Assembly: GCA_963823075.1 (NCBI GenBank)
Contig: CAWGKE010000004.1
Coordinates: forward strand, 200,727-264,726
Direction of reading: 5' to 3'
From: UBA4732 sp963823075
GTDB taxonomy: Bacteria > Planctomycetota > Planctomycetia > Gemmatales > Gemmataceae
Length of the DNA: 64,000 nt
Positions 1 to 7,800 of the stretch are shown piece by piece. Position 1 is the first letter of the stretch; each line of letters begins with the position of its first letter. A model generated the notes under the pieces. That model searched no databases, was not told the origin of the DNA, and saw only the letters and a program-made list of their open reading frames with translations. A program made the translations under genes and the position numbers.

Positions 1-319
1 GGCGGGTCAGCCAGTCGCGCCAGCGCAGGCCCAGCCGCTGCTCCACGTAGCGGGCCAGCGTTTCCACGACCGTCGAGGCGACGAACACCCCGACAAGGAG
101 CGCGGCCATCGCATAGAACCGCCACTCCTGCCGCCGCTCCAGCGACGTCATCACGTCATTGCCGACGTAACTGTTGACGACGTTCAGGCCGTTGACGATC
201 AGCAGCAGGACGATGATGAGGCCAAGCGACGTCCAGGCCTGGCGCCACGCCGCGGATCGGAAGAAGGGCCAGCCGATCTTCGCCAGCCATCTCCAGAGCG
301 GATGATGAAAAAAGCGCAT
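1..319 (-). CDS. ABC transporter, SbmA/YddA-type permease-ATPase (5' part only)
   Basis: The gene runs off the left edge, so only about 106 N-terminal residues are visible. They read as a short basic N-terminus (MRFFHHPLWRW), a hydrophobic helix (LIIVLLLIVNGLNVVNSYVG), the segment DVMTSLERRQEWRFYAM, a second helix, and then VEQRLGLRWRDWL. This arrangement is typical of the ABC_membrane_2 exporter domain of the SbmA/BacA/YddA family, where a six-helix membrane domain precedes the nucleotide-binding domain; neither the rest of the membrane domain nor the ATPase is in the window. The substrate cannot be inferred. The start is the ATG at 317-319. Family assignment is from recognised sequence pattern. 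Confidence 0.75.
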   Translation of the reverse strand, partial: MRFFHHPLWRWLAKIGWPFFRSAAWRQAWTSLGLIIVLLLIVNGLNVVNSYVGNDVMTSLERRQEWRFYAMAALLVGVFVASTVVETLARYVEQRLGLRWRDWLTR

Positions 320-472
320 GGCTGCCGCCCGCCGGGTGTCGGCCCTGGCCAGCGGCGTCCGCGGCACACATCGCCGTCGGGCCGACCGGGCTGCAGCGGC
401 TAGACGTGCGAAGCCCGTGCCGCGGAGGCGCAGCGCAATGAACCCGGAGAAAGCGGGAAGCGGATTGCTCAG

Positions 473-586
473 GCGAGGGGCGGGAAATACCTTACCCATA
501 GCCGCATTCGCCAGAATGCGGGCGAATGGCTGTCGGCCCGCATTCTGGCGAATGCGGCTACGGGTGTCATTCCTGCTGCCGCTCGC
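473..586 (+). mobile_element. 114-bp miniature inverted-repeat element, copy A
   Basis: A non-coding 114-bp block with short terminal inverted repeats (starts GCGAGGGGCGGG, ends CTGCCGCTCGC). It contains a large hairpin: 28-bp arms at 495-522 and 537-564, built on the TAGCCGCATTCGCC motif. It is flanked by the direct repeat CTCAG at 468-472 and 587-591, as expected of a target-site duplication. A second copy of the same length and over 90% identity by eye lies inverted at 2454-2567. It encodes no transposase. It sits directly behind the PQQ-propeller gene, whose stop codon lies inside the right-hand CTCAG. Confidence 0.75.
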
Positions 587-587
587 C

Positions 588-1838
588 TCAGTCCTTCTTT
601 TCGATCCGATACAGATGGGTCTTGGTGCGGATAAAGAGGGACTTGCCTGCCACGGCCGGCGTCGCCATGCAGCCGTCGTCGAGCTTGTTGACCGCCCGTT
701 TCTTCCAGGTCCGGCCCGGCTCGCCAACCGTGGTCGCGCCTTCGTTGTCGAAGAAGTAAAGTCGGCCGTCGGCATAGACCGGCGACGCCCAGAACGCCCC
801 GCCGAGCCGCTCCTGCCATGCGAAGTCGCCGGTCTTGGCGTCGATGCAGCTGAGCATTCCGCCCTCATTGGCGAAATAGAGCAGGTCGTCCACCACGATC
901 GGCGACGACCGCGACGGCACGTTCTTGGCGCAGGTCCAGTCGATGTTCTTGGAAATGTCGCCGCTCCCCTCCGGCCGTACGGCCAGCATCTTCAGGCCGC
1001 CGTCGCCGGTGCAGAGGATGACGTGCCCCTGGCCGTACAGCGGCGGCTGGGTCACGTTCATGCCGCCGTGGTAGACCACCCACAGCTCGTCGCCGGTCGT
1101 CGGGTCGAAGGCCGTGGTGGCGACGGCTGCGGGGCTGACGAGCTCCGGCTTGCCCTTGACCGCGATGACGGTCGGCGTGCCGAACGCCTTGCGGCGGTCG
1201 CCGTCGTCGGTGCCGTAGTTGAAGTCGCGGTCCTTCTTCCAGACCGTATGCCCATCCTTTTTGTCGAGAGCAATGACGTACTGCGCGTCGTAGCCGTCGA
1301 AGGTGAGAATGAGCAGGTTTTCATAGAGGATCGGCGACGAGGCGGGACCGCGCCAGTGGTTGCACTTGAGGTCGCGCCGCTCCCAGACCTTCTCGCCGGT
1401 CTTCGTGTCGAGACAGGCGGTGCCATAGGCGCCGAAGTGGGCATAGACGCGGCCCTCCTCGATGGCCGGCGTCGGCGAGGCGTAGCTGTTCGTGGCGCCG
1501 GGGTTGTGGGCCGGGTCCTGTTTCTCCTGCTCGTAGAGCATTATGTCGTGGAGGATTTCCCCCGTTTTCCGATTCACACAGACGGCGAACAGCTGCGTTC
1601 CGTCAGCCTTGGCCGTGGTCATCCAGACCTGATCGCCCCAGACGACCGGCGACGACCAGCCCTTGTCGTGGATGGGCGTCTTCCAGACGACGTTCTCCGT
1701 CTCGCTCCAGGTGAGCGGCAGACCAATTGCGTCGGAATGGCCGTCGTTGTGCGGGCCGCGGAACATGGGCCAGGTGTCGCCGGCCAGGGCAGCGGCGGTC
1801 AGGGAGGCGGCGGTGAGGAGGATCAGGGGGATGCGCAT
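588..1838 (-). CDS. Secreted PQQ-like beta-propeller repeat protein
   Basis: 416 residues. The first ~19 (MRIPLILLTAASLTAAALA) form a clear signal peptide, followed by DTWPMFRGPHNDGHS, the typical opening of planctomycete PQQ-binding-like propeller proteins. Blade repeats recur through the protein (for example DTKTGEKVW, DKKDGHTVWKK, DPTTGDELWVV, DAKTGDFAWQE), consistent with a seven- or eight-bladed YVTN/BamB-like propeller. Most family members act outside the cytoplasm as scaffolds; catalytic PQQ use is not supported because no quinoprotein dehydrogenase motifs are seen. The ATG at 1836-1838 is chosen because the signal peptide starts there; the longer upstream extension is low-complexity Arg/Pro-rich and non-native. 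The stop codon overlaps the CTCAG target duplication of the downstream miniature element. Confidence 0.85.
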   Translation of the reverse strand: MRIPLILLTAASLTAAALAGDTWPMFRGPHNDGHSDAIGLPLTWSETENVVWKTPIHDKGWSSPVVWGDQVWMTTAKADGTQLFAVCVNRKTGEILHDIMLYEQEKQDPAHNPGATNSYASPTPAIEEGRVYAHFGAYGTACLDTKTGEKVWERRDLKCNHWRGPASSPILYENLLILTFDGYDAQYVIALDKKDGHTVWKKDRDFNYGTDDGDRRKAFGTPTVIAVKGKPELVSPAAVATTAFDPTTGDELWVVYHGGMNVTQPPLYGQGHVILCTGDGGLKMLAVRPEGSGDISKNIDWTCAKNVPSRSSPIVVDDLLYFANEGGMLSCIDAKTGDFAWQERLGGAFWASPVYADGRLYFFDNEGATTVGEPGRTWKKRAVNKLDDGCMATPAVAGKSLFIRTKTHLYRIEKKD

Positions 1839-1951
1839 GGCGGCCTCGGGAAGGCGGGCGGGCGGGGCGATCTCGTCGCGTCTCAGTATACGGCATGGCC
1901 GTGCCGATGGGTATCGGGAACACGGCGCGCCGCCCCGGCGAGCGGCGGGCT

Positions 1952-2191
1952 TTACCCACGCCGTCGGGACGCAACCTTGCCCCGTCGGAATGCCGCACGG
2001 GCCTGGCGTGTTGCGGGGTTGATGGGCCAGTTCCGGCCGGATCGCCCGCCAGCGGTCGTCCGCCAAACCGGCGCGTTGGCGGGCGCCTTGGCGGGCTGAT
2101 GTGCCGTCCGCCCAAGGCTTTGCGCTCCGCCCGCCAACCCGCCAAGCGTGGCCGGAGGCCCGAATCGGCGAATGAGGTCACGGCGTTTCAT
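1952..2191 (-). pseudogene. hicA toxin remnant
   Basis: The ORF starts with an ATGA overlap on the stop of the HicB-like gene, and its first residues MKRRDLIRRF match the canonical HicA opening (MKRRDLI..L). After about ten residues the sequence no longer resembles the HicA double-stranded RNA-binding fold. No conserved G..H.....P segment is present, and the remainder is Pro/Ala/Arg-rich. The gene appears to be a 5' stub of the toxin with the rest replaced. Part of the replacement (about 1929-2000) is a degenerate copy of the GGCGAGCGGCGGGCTTTA palindrome also seen at 62201-62266. Seen: overlap and first codons. Inferred: former hicA. Confidence 0.4.
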
Positions 2192-2514
2192 GGCGCGCCC
2201 ATCGCGACATACACCGACAGGTGCTGCCCGGTCTGAATTGTCAGATAAATGGGTTCTTCCAGGTCGGCGTCCGGGTCGGAGACCTTGGGGTCAGGCAGCG
2301 GCAAGGGTTCGCCGCCCAGCAGGTTCGTTTCCGCCATGTCGAACAGCGCGCTCGCAAGGTTCTTGCGGGCTTCCTCCAGGGTGTGCCCGAACGAAACCGT
2401 GCCAGGAAAATCCAGCACCTCGCCCAGAAACACGCCGTCGGTCAGTTTGTAAGGCGAACGGCAGCAGGAATGATACCCGTAGCCGGATTCGCCAGAATGT
2501 GGACCGACAGCCAT
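2188..2514 (-). CDS. hicB: HicB-family antitoxin, N-terminus replaced by miniature element
   Basis: Residues ~21-80 (YKLTDGVFLGEVLDFPG, then GHTLEEARKNLASALFDMAE) match the partial-RNase H fold of HicB antitoxins, which neutralise the HicA mRNA interferase. The C-terminal part, LLGGEPLPLPDP, is also typical. The first ~20 residues (MAVGPHSGESGYGYHSCCRS) are encoded by miniature element copy B, so the native first beta strand is missing and the current start codon lies inside the element. Native codons end at about position 2453. The stop overlaps the start of the hicA remnant (ATGA), the usual hic spacing although more often the toxin comes first. Probably non-functional as a pair. Confidence 0.6.
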   Translation of the reverse strand: MAVGPHSGESGYGYHSCCRSPYKLTDGVFLGEVLDFPGTVSFGHTLEEARKNLASALFDMAETNLLGGEPLPLPDPKVSDPDADLEEPIYLTIQTGQHLSVYVAMGAP

Positions 2515-2567
2515 TCACCCGCATTCTGGCGAATGCGGCTACGGGTAAGGTATTTCCCGCCCCTCGC
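2454..2567 (-). mobile_element. 114-bp miniature inverted-repeat element, copy B
   Basis: Inverted copy of the 473-586 element with the same 114-bp length. The internal palindrome is at 2476-2545. Direct repeats TAAG at 2450-2453 and 2568-2571 flank it (CTTA in the orientation of copy A, where the repeat is CTCAG). Insertion removed or displaced the 5' end of a hicB-like gene. There is no coding capacity of its own, so mobilisation would need a transposase acting in trans; none with matching ends is in the window. Confidence 0.75.
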
Positions 2568-2653
2568 TAAGCGGCTTTGTAGGTCAGCATGGGAGGTCCC
2601 CGGTCGGCAGGGGAAAACGCACTGTCTTGATTGCAGCGTATGGACGACAGCAG

Positions 2654-5600
2654 CTATCCCTCAAACCGCAGCAGCAAATCCCCCGCCTCCACCTGCGTCC
2701 CCGCCTGCACCGGCGCCTCGGCGACGCGGCCGGCGCGCTCGGCTACTAGCGTCGTCTCCATCTTCATCGCCTCCAGCGTGAACAGCTTCTGTCCGGCCGT
2801 CACCTCCTCGCCGACCACCGCCAGCACACGCACCACCAGGCCCGGCATCGGCGCCCCCACGTCCAGCGGGTTGCCCGGCCGCGCCTTCGGCCGACCGACG
2901 ACGCGCCCGGCCAGCGTCTTGTCCATCACCACCGTTTCGCGCGGCTGGCCGTTCAGCTCGAAGAACACCGTGCGGCTGCCGTCCTCGTGCGGGTCGCCGA
3001 CCGTCAGGAACTTCACGATCAGCGTCTTGCCGCGCTCGATGTCGATGCTAACCTCCTCGCCGGGTTCCATGCCGTAAAAAAACACCGGCGTCGGCAGCAC
3101 GCTCAGGTCGGAATACTTCGCCTCCACGGCGGCGTACTCCGGAAAGACGCGCGGATACAGCAGCTGCGTGACGACCTCCTTGTCGTTGACCTGCCGGCCA
3201 ATCAGCTTTTGCAGATCGGCTTTGGTCGCGGCGAAGTCGGCCGGCGGCAGCGTCGCGCCGGGCCGGCCCGTCATCGGCAGCCGGCCGCGCAGGACGCGCT
3301 GTTGCAGCTTCGCCGGGAAGCCGCCGGGCGGTTCGCCGAGCCGGCCCTCGAAGAACTCCACCACCGACTCGGGGAACGCCAGTTCGCGCGGCCCGTCGAT
3401 CACGTCGGCCGCCGTCAGGTTGTTGGCGACCATGAACAGGGCCATGTCGCCGACCACCTTCGACGTCGGCGTCACCTTGACGATGTCGCCGAACATGCGG
3501 TTGACCTCGGCGTACATCCGGCAGACCTCGTGCCAGCGCTCCTCCAATCCCAGCGAGGCGGCCTGGGCGTAGAGGTTCGTGTACTGCCCGCCCGGCATCT
3601 CGTTCCGGTACACGTCGCCGGCTGGCGCCAGTTGGCCGGTCTCGAAAGGCGCATACAATCCGCGCACCGCCTGCCAGTAGTCGTTCGCCTCCTGCGTCGC
3701 CTCGGGGTCCAGCCCCGTGTCGCGCGGCTGGAAGCGCATGGCCTCGACCAGGGCGTACATGCTCGGCTGGCTGGTCATGCCGGACATCGACGGCATGGCG
3801 CAATCGACGATCGACACGCCCTCCTCGGCCGCCTTGATGTACGAGGCGATCTGGCCGCCGGCGCAGTCATGGGTGTGGAAGTGGACGGGCAGGCCGACTT
3901 CCTGCTTGAGCGCGTGGACCAGCGCCCTGGCCGCATAGGGTTTACAGAGACCGGCCATGTCCTTGATGGCGAGCAGGTTGGCGCCGAGCTTTTCGAGGCG
4001 CTTCGCCAGAGCAACGTAGTACTTCAGATCGTACTTGGGGCGATTGGGGTCGAGGATATCGCCGGTGTAGCAGACCGCGGCCTCGCACAGCATCCCGGCG
4101 TTGCGCACCGCGTCGATCGCCAGCTCCAGGTTGGGCAGGCCGTTGAGGGCGTCAAAGACGCGGAACAGGTCGATGCCCGCCTGGGCCGATTCCTTGACGA
4201 AGGCGTGGACGACATTGTCGGGGTAGTTGGTGTAGCCGACGGCGCTGGCGGAACGCAGCAGCATCTGGAAAAGGATGTTGGGCACGCGCTCGCGCAGGTC
4301 GGCGAGGCGATCCCACGGCGACTCCTTGAGAAAGCGCATGGCCACGTCGAACGTGGCGCCGCCCCACATCTCCAGCGAGAACAGCCCCGACAGTCGGGCC
4401 GCGTAGAACGGGGCGATCCGCAGCATGTCGTGCGTCCGCATCCGCGTCGCCAGCAGCGACTGGTGGGCGTCGCGGAATGTGGTGTCGGTGACGAACAGCC
4501 GCTGCTGCCGCAGCACCCACGCGGCGAACTTCTCCGGGCCGAGCTGTTTGAACTGGTCGCGCGTCCCCGCCGGCGGCGGCGTCCGCGGCCCCGGCTCGAC
4601 GACGGCGACGGGGACCGGCTCGCGCCGGACGTCGGCCGGCTTCTCGGGAATGAGCGGGTGGCCGTTAACGATCACGTCGGCGATGTACTGAAGCAGCTTG
4701 CTGGCGCGGTCCTGGCGCGTCGCCAGATGAAACAGCTCCGGCTTCTCGTCGATGAAGCGCGTGGTGCAGCCGCCGGCGAGGAAGTCGGGGTGCGTGATGA
4801 GGTTGAGCAGGAACGGGATGTTCGTCTTGACGCCGCGGACGCGGAATTCTTGGAGGCTGCGCTCCATGCGGCGGGCGGCGTCCACGAAGCGCAGGCCGTG
4901 GGCGGTCACTTTCACCAGAAGCGAATCGTAAAAGGGCGTGATAACGGCGCCGGTGAAGGCGGAGCCAGCGTCGAGGCGGATGCCCATGCCGCTGGCCGAG
5001 CGGTAGTTGCTGAGCCGGCCGTAGTCGGGCAGAAAGTTGTTGGCCGGGTTCTCGGTGGTGACGCGGCACTGGAGCGCGTAGCCGTGCGTGGCGACGGCGG
5101 CCTGGTCGCCGAGACCGATTTCGGGGTCGGAAAGCGGCCGGCCCTGTGCGACGAGAAGCTGGCACTTCACCACGTCGTAGCCCGTGACCTGCTCGGTGAC
5201 GGTGTGTTCCACCTGAATGCGAGGATTGACCTCGATGAAGAAGAAATCGCCGCGGTCGGCGTCCACGAGGAACTCGACCGTGGCGGCGTTGTCGAGGGCG
5301 ACGGCCCGGCCGACGGCCAGCGCCGCGTCGAGGATGCGCCGCCGCAGGGCCGGGTCGAGGCTGACGGCGGGCGCGATCTCCACGACCTTTTGATGGCGCC
5401 GCTGGATGGAGCAGTCGCGTTCAAGGAGATGGACTAGCCCGCCATGCCGGTCGCCGAGGAGCTGGACCTCGATGTGGCGGGCACGGCGGACGAACTTTTC
5501 GAGGAAGACGTCAGCGACGCCGAAGGCGGCGCCGGCCTCGCGGCGGGCCTGGTCGAGGGCGTCGTCGAGCTTGTCGGGCGTGAGCGCGACGCGCATGCCG

Positions 5601-6133
5601 CGGCCGCCGCCGCCCATCGCCGCCTTGACGATGACCGGGTAGCCGAGCCGCTGGGCGAGCGCGCGGGCTTCTTCATTGGTGCGGAGGGCCGCGTCGCTGC
5701 CGGCCAGGACGGGGACGCCGGCCTTCTGGGCGATGCCGCGGGCCGTGACCTTGTCGCCGAGCTGTTCGAGGATCTCGGTGCGCGGGCCGACGAAGACGAC
5801 GCCGGCGTCGCGGACGGCCTTGGCGAATTGCGCGTTTTCGGAGAGGAAACCATAGCCGGGATGGATCGCGTCGATTTCGTGTTCGCGGGCCAGGGCGACG
5901 ATGCCGGCGATGTCGAGGTAGGCGCGGATCGGTTCGCCGGGCTTGCCGACGCGGTAAGCCTCGTCGGCCTTGAAGCGGTGAAGGGCGAAGCGGTCCTCGT
6001 GGGAGTAGAGGGCGACGGTGCGAATGCCCAGCTCGTGGGCCGTGCGGAAGACGCGGATGGCGATCTCGCTGCGGTTGGCGACCAGCAGCTTCTTGATCGG
6101 CGCGGGGGCTGCGACGGACGATTCCTCCGGCAT
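2654..6133 (-). CDS. pyc: Pyruvate carboxylase
   Basis: 1159 residues, the usual length for single-chain pyruvate carboxylase, which makes oxaloacetate from pyruvate, bicarbonate and ATP. Order of domains: biotin carboxylase (~14-465; LLVANRSEIAIRVFR, the GGGGRGMR ATP loop, RDCSIQRRHQKVVE, EVNPRIQVEHTVTE), carboxyltransferase (~540-840; DTTFRDAHQSLLATR, HFHTHDCAGGQIASY, SMSGMTSQPS), the PYC/OADA domain, and a C-terminal biotinyl domain with EAMKMET, the biotinylated Lys being about residue 1124. The ATG at 6131-6133 has an upstream GAGAGGAA. It is intact over 3.4 kb, unlike several neighbours. It supplies anaplerotic oxaloacetate. Confidence 0.97.
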   Translation of the reverse strand: MPEESSVAAPAPIKKLLVANRSEIAIRVFRTAHELGIRTVALYSHEDRFALHRFKADEAYRVGKPGEPIRAYLDIAGIVALAREHEIDAIHPGYGFLSENAQFAKAVRDAGVVFVGPRTEILEQLGDKVTARGIAQKAGVPVLAGSDAALRTNEEARALAQRLGYPVIVKAAMGGGGRGMRVALTPDKLDDALDQARREAGAAFGVADVFLEKFVRRARHIEVQLLGDRHGGLVHLLERDCSIQRRHQKVVEIAPAVSLDPALRRRILDAALAVGRAVALDNAATVEFLVDADRGDFFFIEVNPRIQVEHTVTEQVTGYDVVKCQLLVAQGRPLSDPEIGLGDQAAVATHGYALQCRVTTENPANNFLPDYGRLSNYRSASGMGIRLDAGSAFTGAVITPFYDSLLVKVTAHGLRFVDAARRMERSLQEFRVRGVKTNIPFLLNLITHPDFLAGGCTTRFIDEKPELFHLATRQDRASKLLQYIADVIVNGHPLIPEKPADVRREPVPVAVVEPGPRTPPPAGTRDQFKQLGPEKFAAWVLRQQRLFVTDTTFRDAHQSLLATRMRTHDMLRIAPFYAARLSGLFSLEMWGGATFDVAMRFLKESPWDRLADLRERVPNILFQMLLRSASAVGYTNYPDNVVHAFVKESAQAGIDLFRVFDALNGLPNLELAIDAVRNAGMLCEAAVCYTGDILDPNRPKYDLKYYVALAKRLEKLGANLLAIKDMAGLCKPYAARALVHALKQEVGLPVHFHTHDCAGGQIASYIKAAEEGVSIVDCAMPSMSGMTSQPSMYALVEAMRFQPRDTGLDPEATQEANDYWQAVRGLYAPFETGQLAPAGDVYRNEMPGGQYTNLYAQAASLGLEERWHEVCRMYAEVNRMFGDIVKVTPTSKVVGDMALFMVANNLTAADVIDGPRELAFPESVVEFFEGRLGEPPGGFPAKLQQRVLRGRLPMTGRPGATLPPADFAATKADLQKLIGRQVNDKEVVTQLLYPRVFPEYAAVEAKYSDLSVLPTPVFFYGMEPGEEVSIDIERGKTLIVKFLTVGDPHEDGSRTVFFELNGQPRETVVMDKTLAGRVVGRPKARPGNPLDVGAPMPGLVVRVLAVVGEEVTAGQKLFTLEAMKMETTLVAERAGRVAEAPVQAGTQVEAGDLLLRFEG

Positions 6134-6183
6134 GGTGGTTCGTTCCTCTCGGGGGCCGGCGACCAGGGGCTGTCGCAGCTATC

Positions 6184-6503
6184 CTAGGGAACGAGACGGG
6201 AGCCGTGGGGCGGGCCGTCGCTTTCTTGGCATACTGATGCGTTGCAGCGGCCGGCCCGGCTCCGCGGAGTGCTAGGGGTCGTAGGCCGGCTCGGGGCGGC
6301 GACGTACCCTCGGCCCAGTGATCCTGATCGACACGATACTCGTCGATGGAGAACCCGTCCCGGTCGTCCACGAAACCGGGTAGGCGGCTCAGACGCGCCG
6401 CCGCCTGAGCTTTCTCGCATGAGGAGTATACGCCTATGAATTTGACGTTCTCGACGCCATCTTCCTGCGAATGCGTGTGCTGCAGCACGAAAGCGCTCGC
6501 CAT
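6184..6503 (-). CDS. DUF7336-like protein (frameshifted near 6300)
   Basis: The N-terminal ~75 residues (FVLQHTHSQEDG, VKFIGVYSS, PGFVDDRDGFSIDEYRVDQD, HWAEG) match the small DUF7336 family of about 80 residues. Family members normally end with HW.EGYV; here the YV appears only after a one-base frame change close to 6300, and without it the frame would run 460 bp into pyc. The shifted frame stops at 6184, just upstream of pyc. The function is unknown. It begins 20 bp behind a short ORF resembling the end of an RHS-type toxin, so an immunity role is possible but speculative. ATG at 6501-6503 chosen over the GTG at 6524. Confidence 0.55.
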
Positions 6504-6523
6504 GGTCGGCCTCCCGCTCGTCA

Positions 6524-6682
6524 CTAGAGCGCCCGGTCGCCCCCCTTCTTGATCTTGTTGAACTCGCTGCCTGGCCCGGTTGGGTAGTTCCCGGCCCCGT
6601 ATTCATCTTCGAGCAACCGCCTGGCGAAGTCACGCCCGCTCTCGATCGTCAGGGGCCGTTCTCCCTGTGCCCAACTCGGCAC
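6524..6682 (-). pseudogene. Short ORF resembling the C-terminal tip of RHS/polymorphic toxins
   Basis: 52 residues from a GTG. The frame can be read about 12 codons further upstream (FRGKEAADD) but has no ATG. The pattern VPSWAQGERP..., DFARRLLEDEYGAGNYPTGP, GSEFNKIKKGGDRAL resembles the conserved end of many RHS-repeat or wall-associated toxins (FRGK..P..VPSWA.G.RP...G.DFA..L.D..YG..N...GP.SE.N.IKKWGDR). No RHS repeats or core domain are upstream, so this is either an orphan toxin tip or the remnant of a cassette. It is followed by the DUF7336-like gene. The family resemblance is from memory of these proteins and needs a profile search. Confidence 0.45.
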
Positions 6683-6718
6683 ATCATCCGCCGCCTCTTT
6701 GCCGCGGAAATGCCGGCG

Positions 6719-7634
6719 TCATTCATCGACAATTTTCACGTATGTGACGGCACTGGCCGCGTACTCACGAGCGTTGCCTCCCCTGTCAAACACCATCAAC
6801 ACCCGTATGTAAGACTCACTCTCGGAGGACGACAACGAGGTGCAGCTTGGACGAACCGGTTCCCGGCCAATCCATCCGCAACTCTACGTTACGGACTTTC
6901 CAGGCGCGATCCGGGTCAGTTTGGCCTCGTCCTGCTCCTCGCCCCGCAGGTAAACCGGCTCGCGAGACTTGGCCTGTTTGACTTGCACGTGCGTCGCCGA
7001 TGCGTACAGGTCGGTCGAGGGCCACAAGCCGCCGTGCCATTCATGCGCCAAACGCGTCATGATTTCCTGCGCCGAGTGGTTGGTGATCTTCACCGAAAGA
7101 GTCAGTGCCTCCTTGGTTCGAGTCGCTTTGGCGTCTGGAACGTCTCGATTCTCAGACTCGAGGCGAGGGGGCCTTTGTTTTGTGCCGCCAGTGGTCGCTC
7201 CACAGGTCGCCGACTTCGTTCAGAGCATGAGCCACGTCCTCGTCCAAGTCAGGATGTTCAGGAGCACGGCCAGCCATTGATCGGTCAGGGTGTAGCCCTG
7301 GCTGTTGACGAGGAAAACCGTGTAGCGCTTTCCCTTCTCGAATTTCGGTTTCTCCAGGACCCATTTCTCGGTGTCGAGCCAGAGCAGGTGGTAATAGACG
7401 CCGACTTCGTCGCCTGGCCCAAGCGGTCCCTTCAGGGCGCGTATGACCCTTAACTGAGCCGTATCGCGCTGCCTTCTATCGCCTTGCATGGTATGGTGTC
7501 GAGCACATCCGCCAGGACGAGTCGGAGGAAGAATCCGCAACCGCCTTGAGGCCGGGATTTGGTTCGCCTCCACGAATGGGATTGCGGACGGCGAGCATGA
7601 CGAACAAACCGAGTACGATGGCAATCGCTTTCAT
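6719..7634 (-). pseudogene. Secreted protein gene broken by several frameshifts
   Basis: Starting at the ATG at 7632-7634 the first residues form a signal peptide (MKAIAIVLGLFVMLAVRN). Coding segments then continue in changing frames: RVIRALKGPLGPGDEVGVYY and LEKPKFEKGKRYTVFLV, LTDQWLAVL, PEHPDLDEDVAHALNE, TLSVKITNHSAQEIMTRLAHE, SREPVYLRGEEQDEA, LRMDWPGTGSSKLHLVV, and YIRVLMVFDRGGNAREYA up to a TGA at 6719-6721. Each piece reads like an extracellular beta-rich domain and together they would make about 300 residues. At least four single-base shifts are needed. I do not recognise the family. Either a pseudogene or an error-rich stretch. Confidence 0.5.
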
Positions 7635-7800
7635 GGCATTCCTCCTTTGCGTCTGTTCATCCGTTTGGCCGCCGAACGACTGATTCTACCGCGGGGCGCT
7701 TGGTAATTCTACCGCTTTCCTCCCTCTTTGTATGCATATTCTAGCCCGCCACGTCCGGTTTTCCGGCCGCGGACCCGCCGGGTAATCGTCCCTTCCGTCC

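Noticed and set aside
2987..5437. Plus-strand 816-residue ORF
   Set aside because: It is the complement of pyruvate carboxylase in a GC-rich gene, Arg/Val/Gly-rich with no domain.
6719..6721. TGA linking the secreted pseudogene and the toxin-like ORF as a selenocysteine codon
   Set aside because: The flanking sequence is not homologous to any selenoprotein, no SECIS-like hairpin follows, and the two parts look like different proteins.
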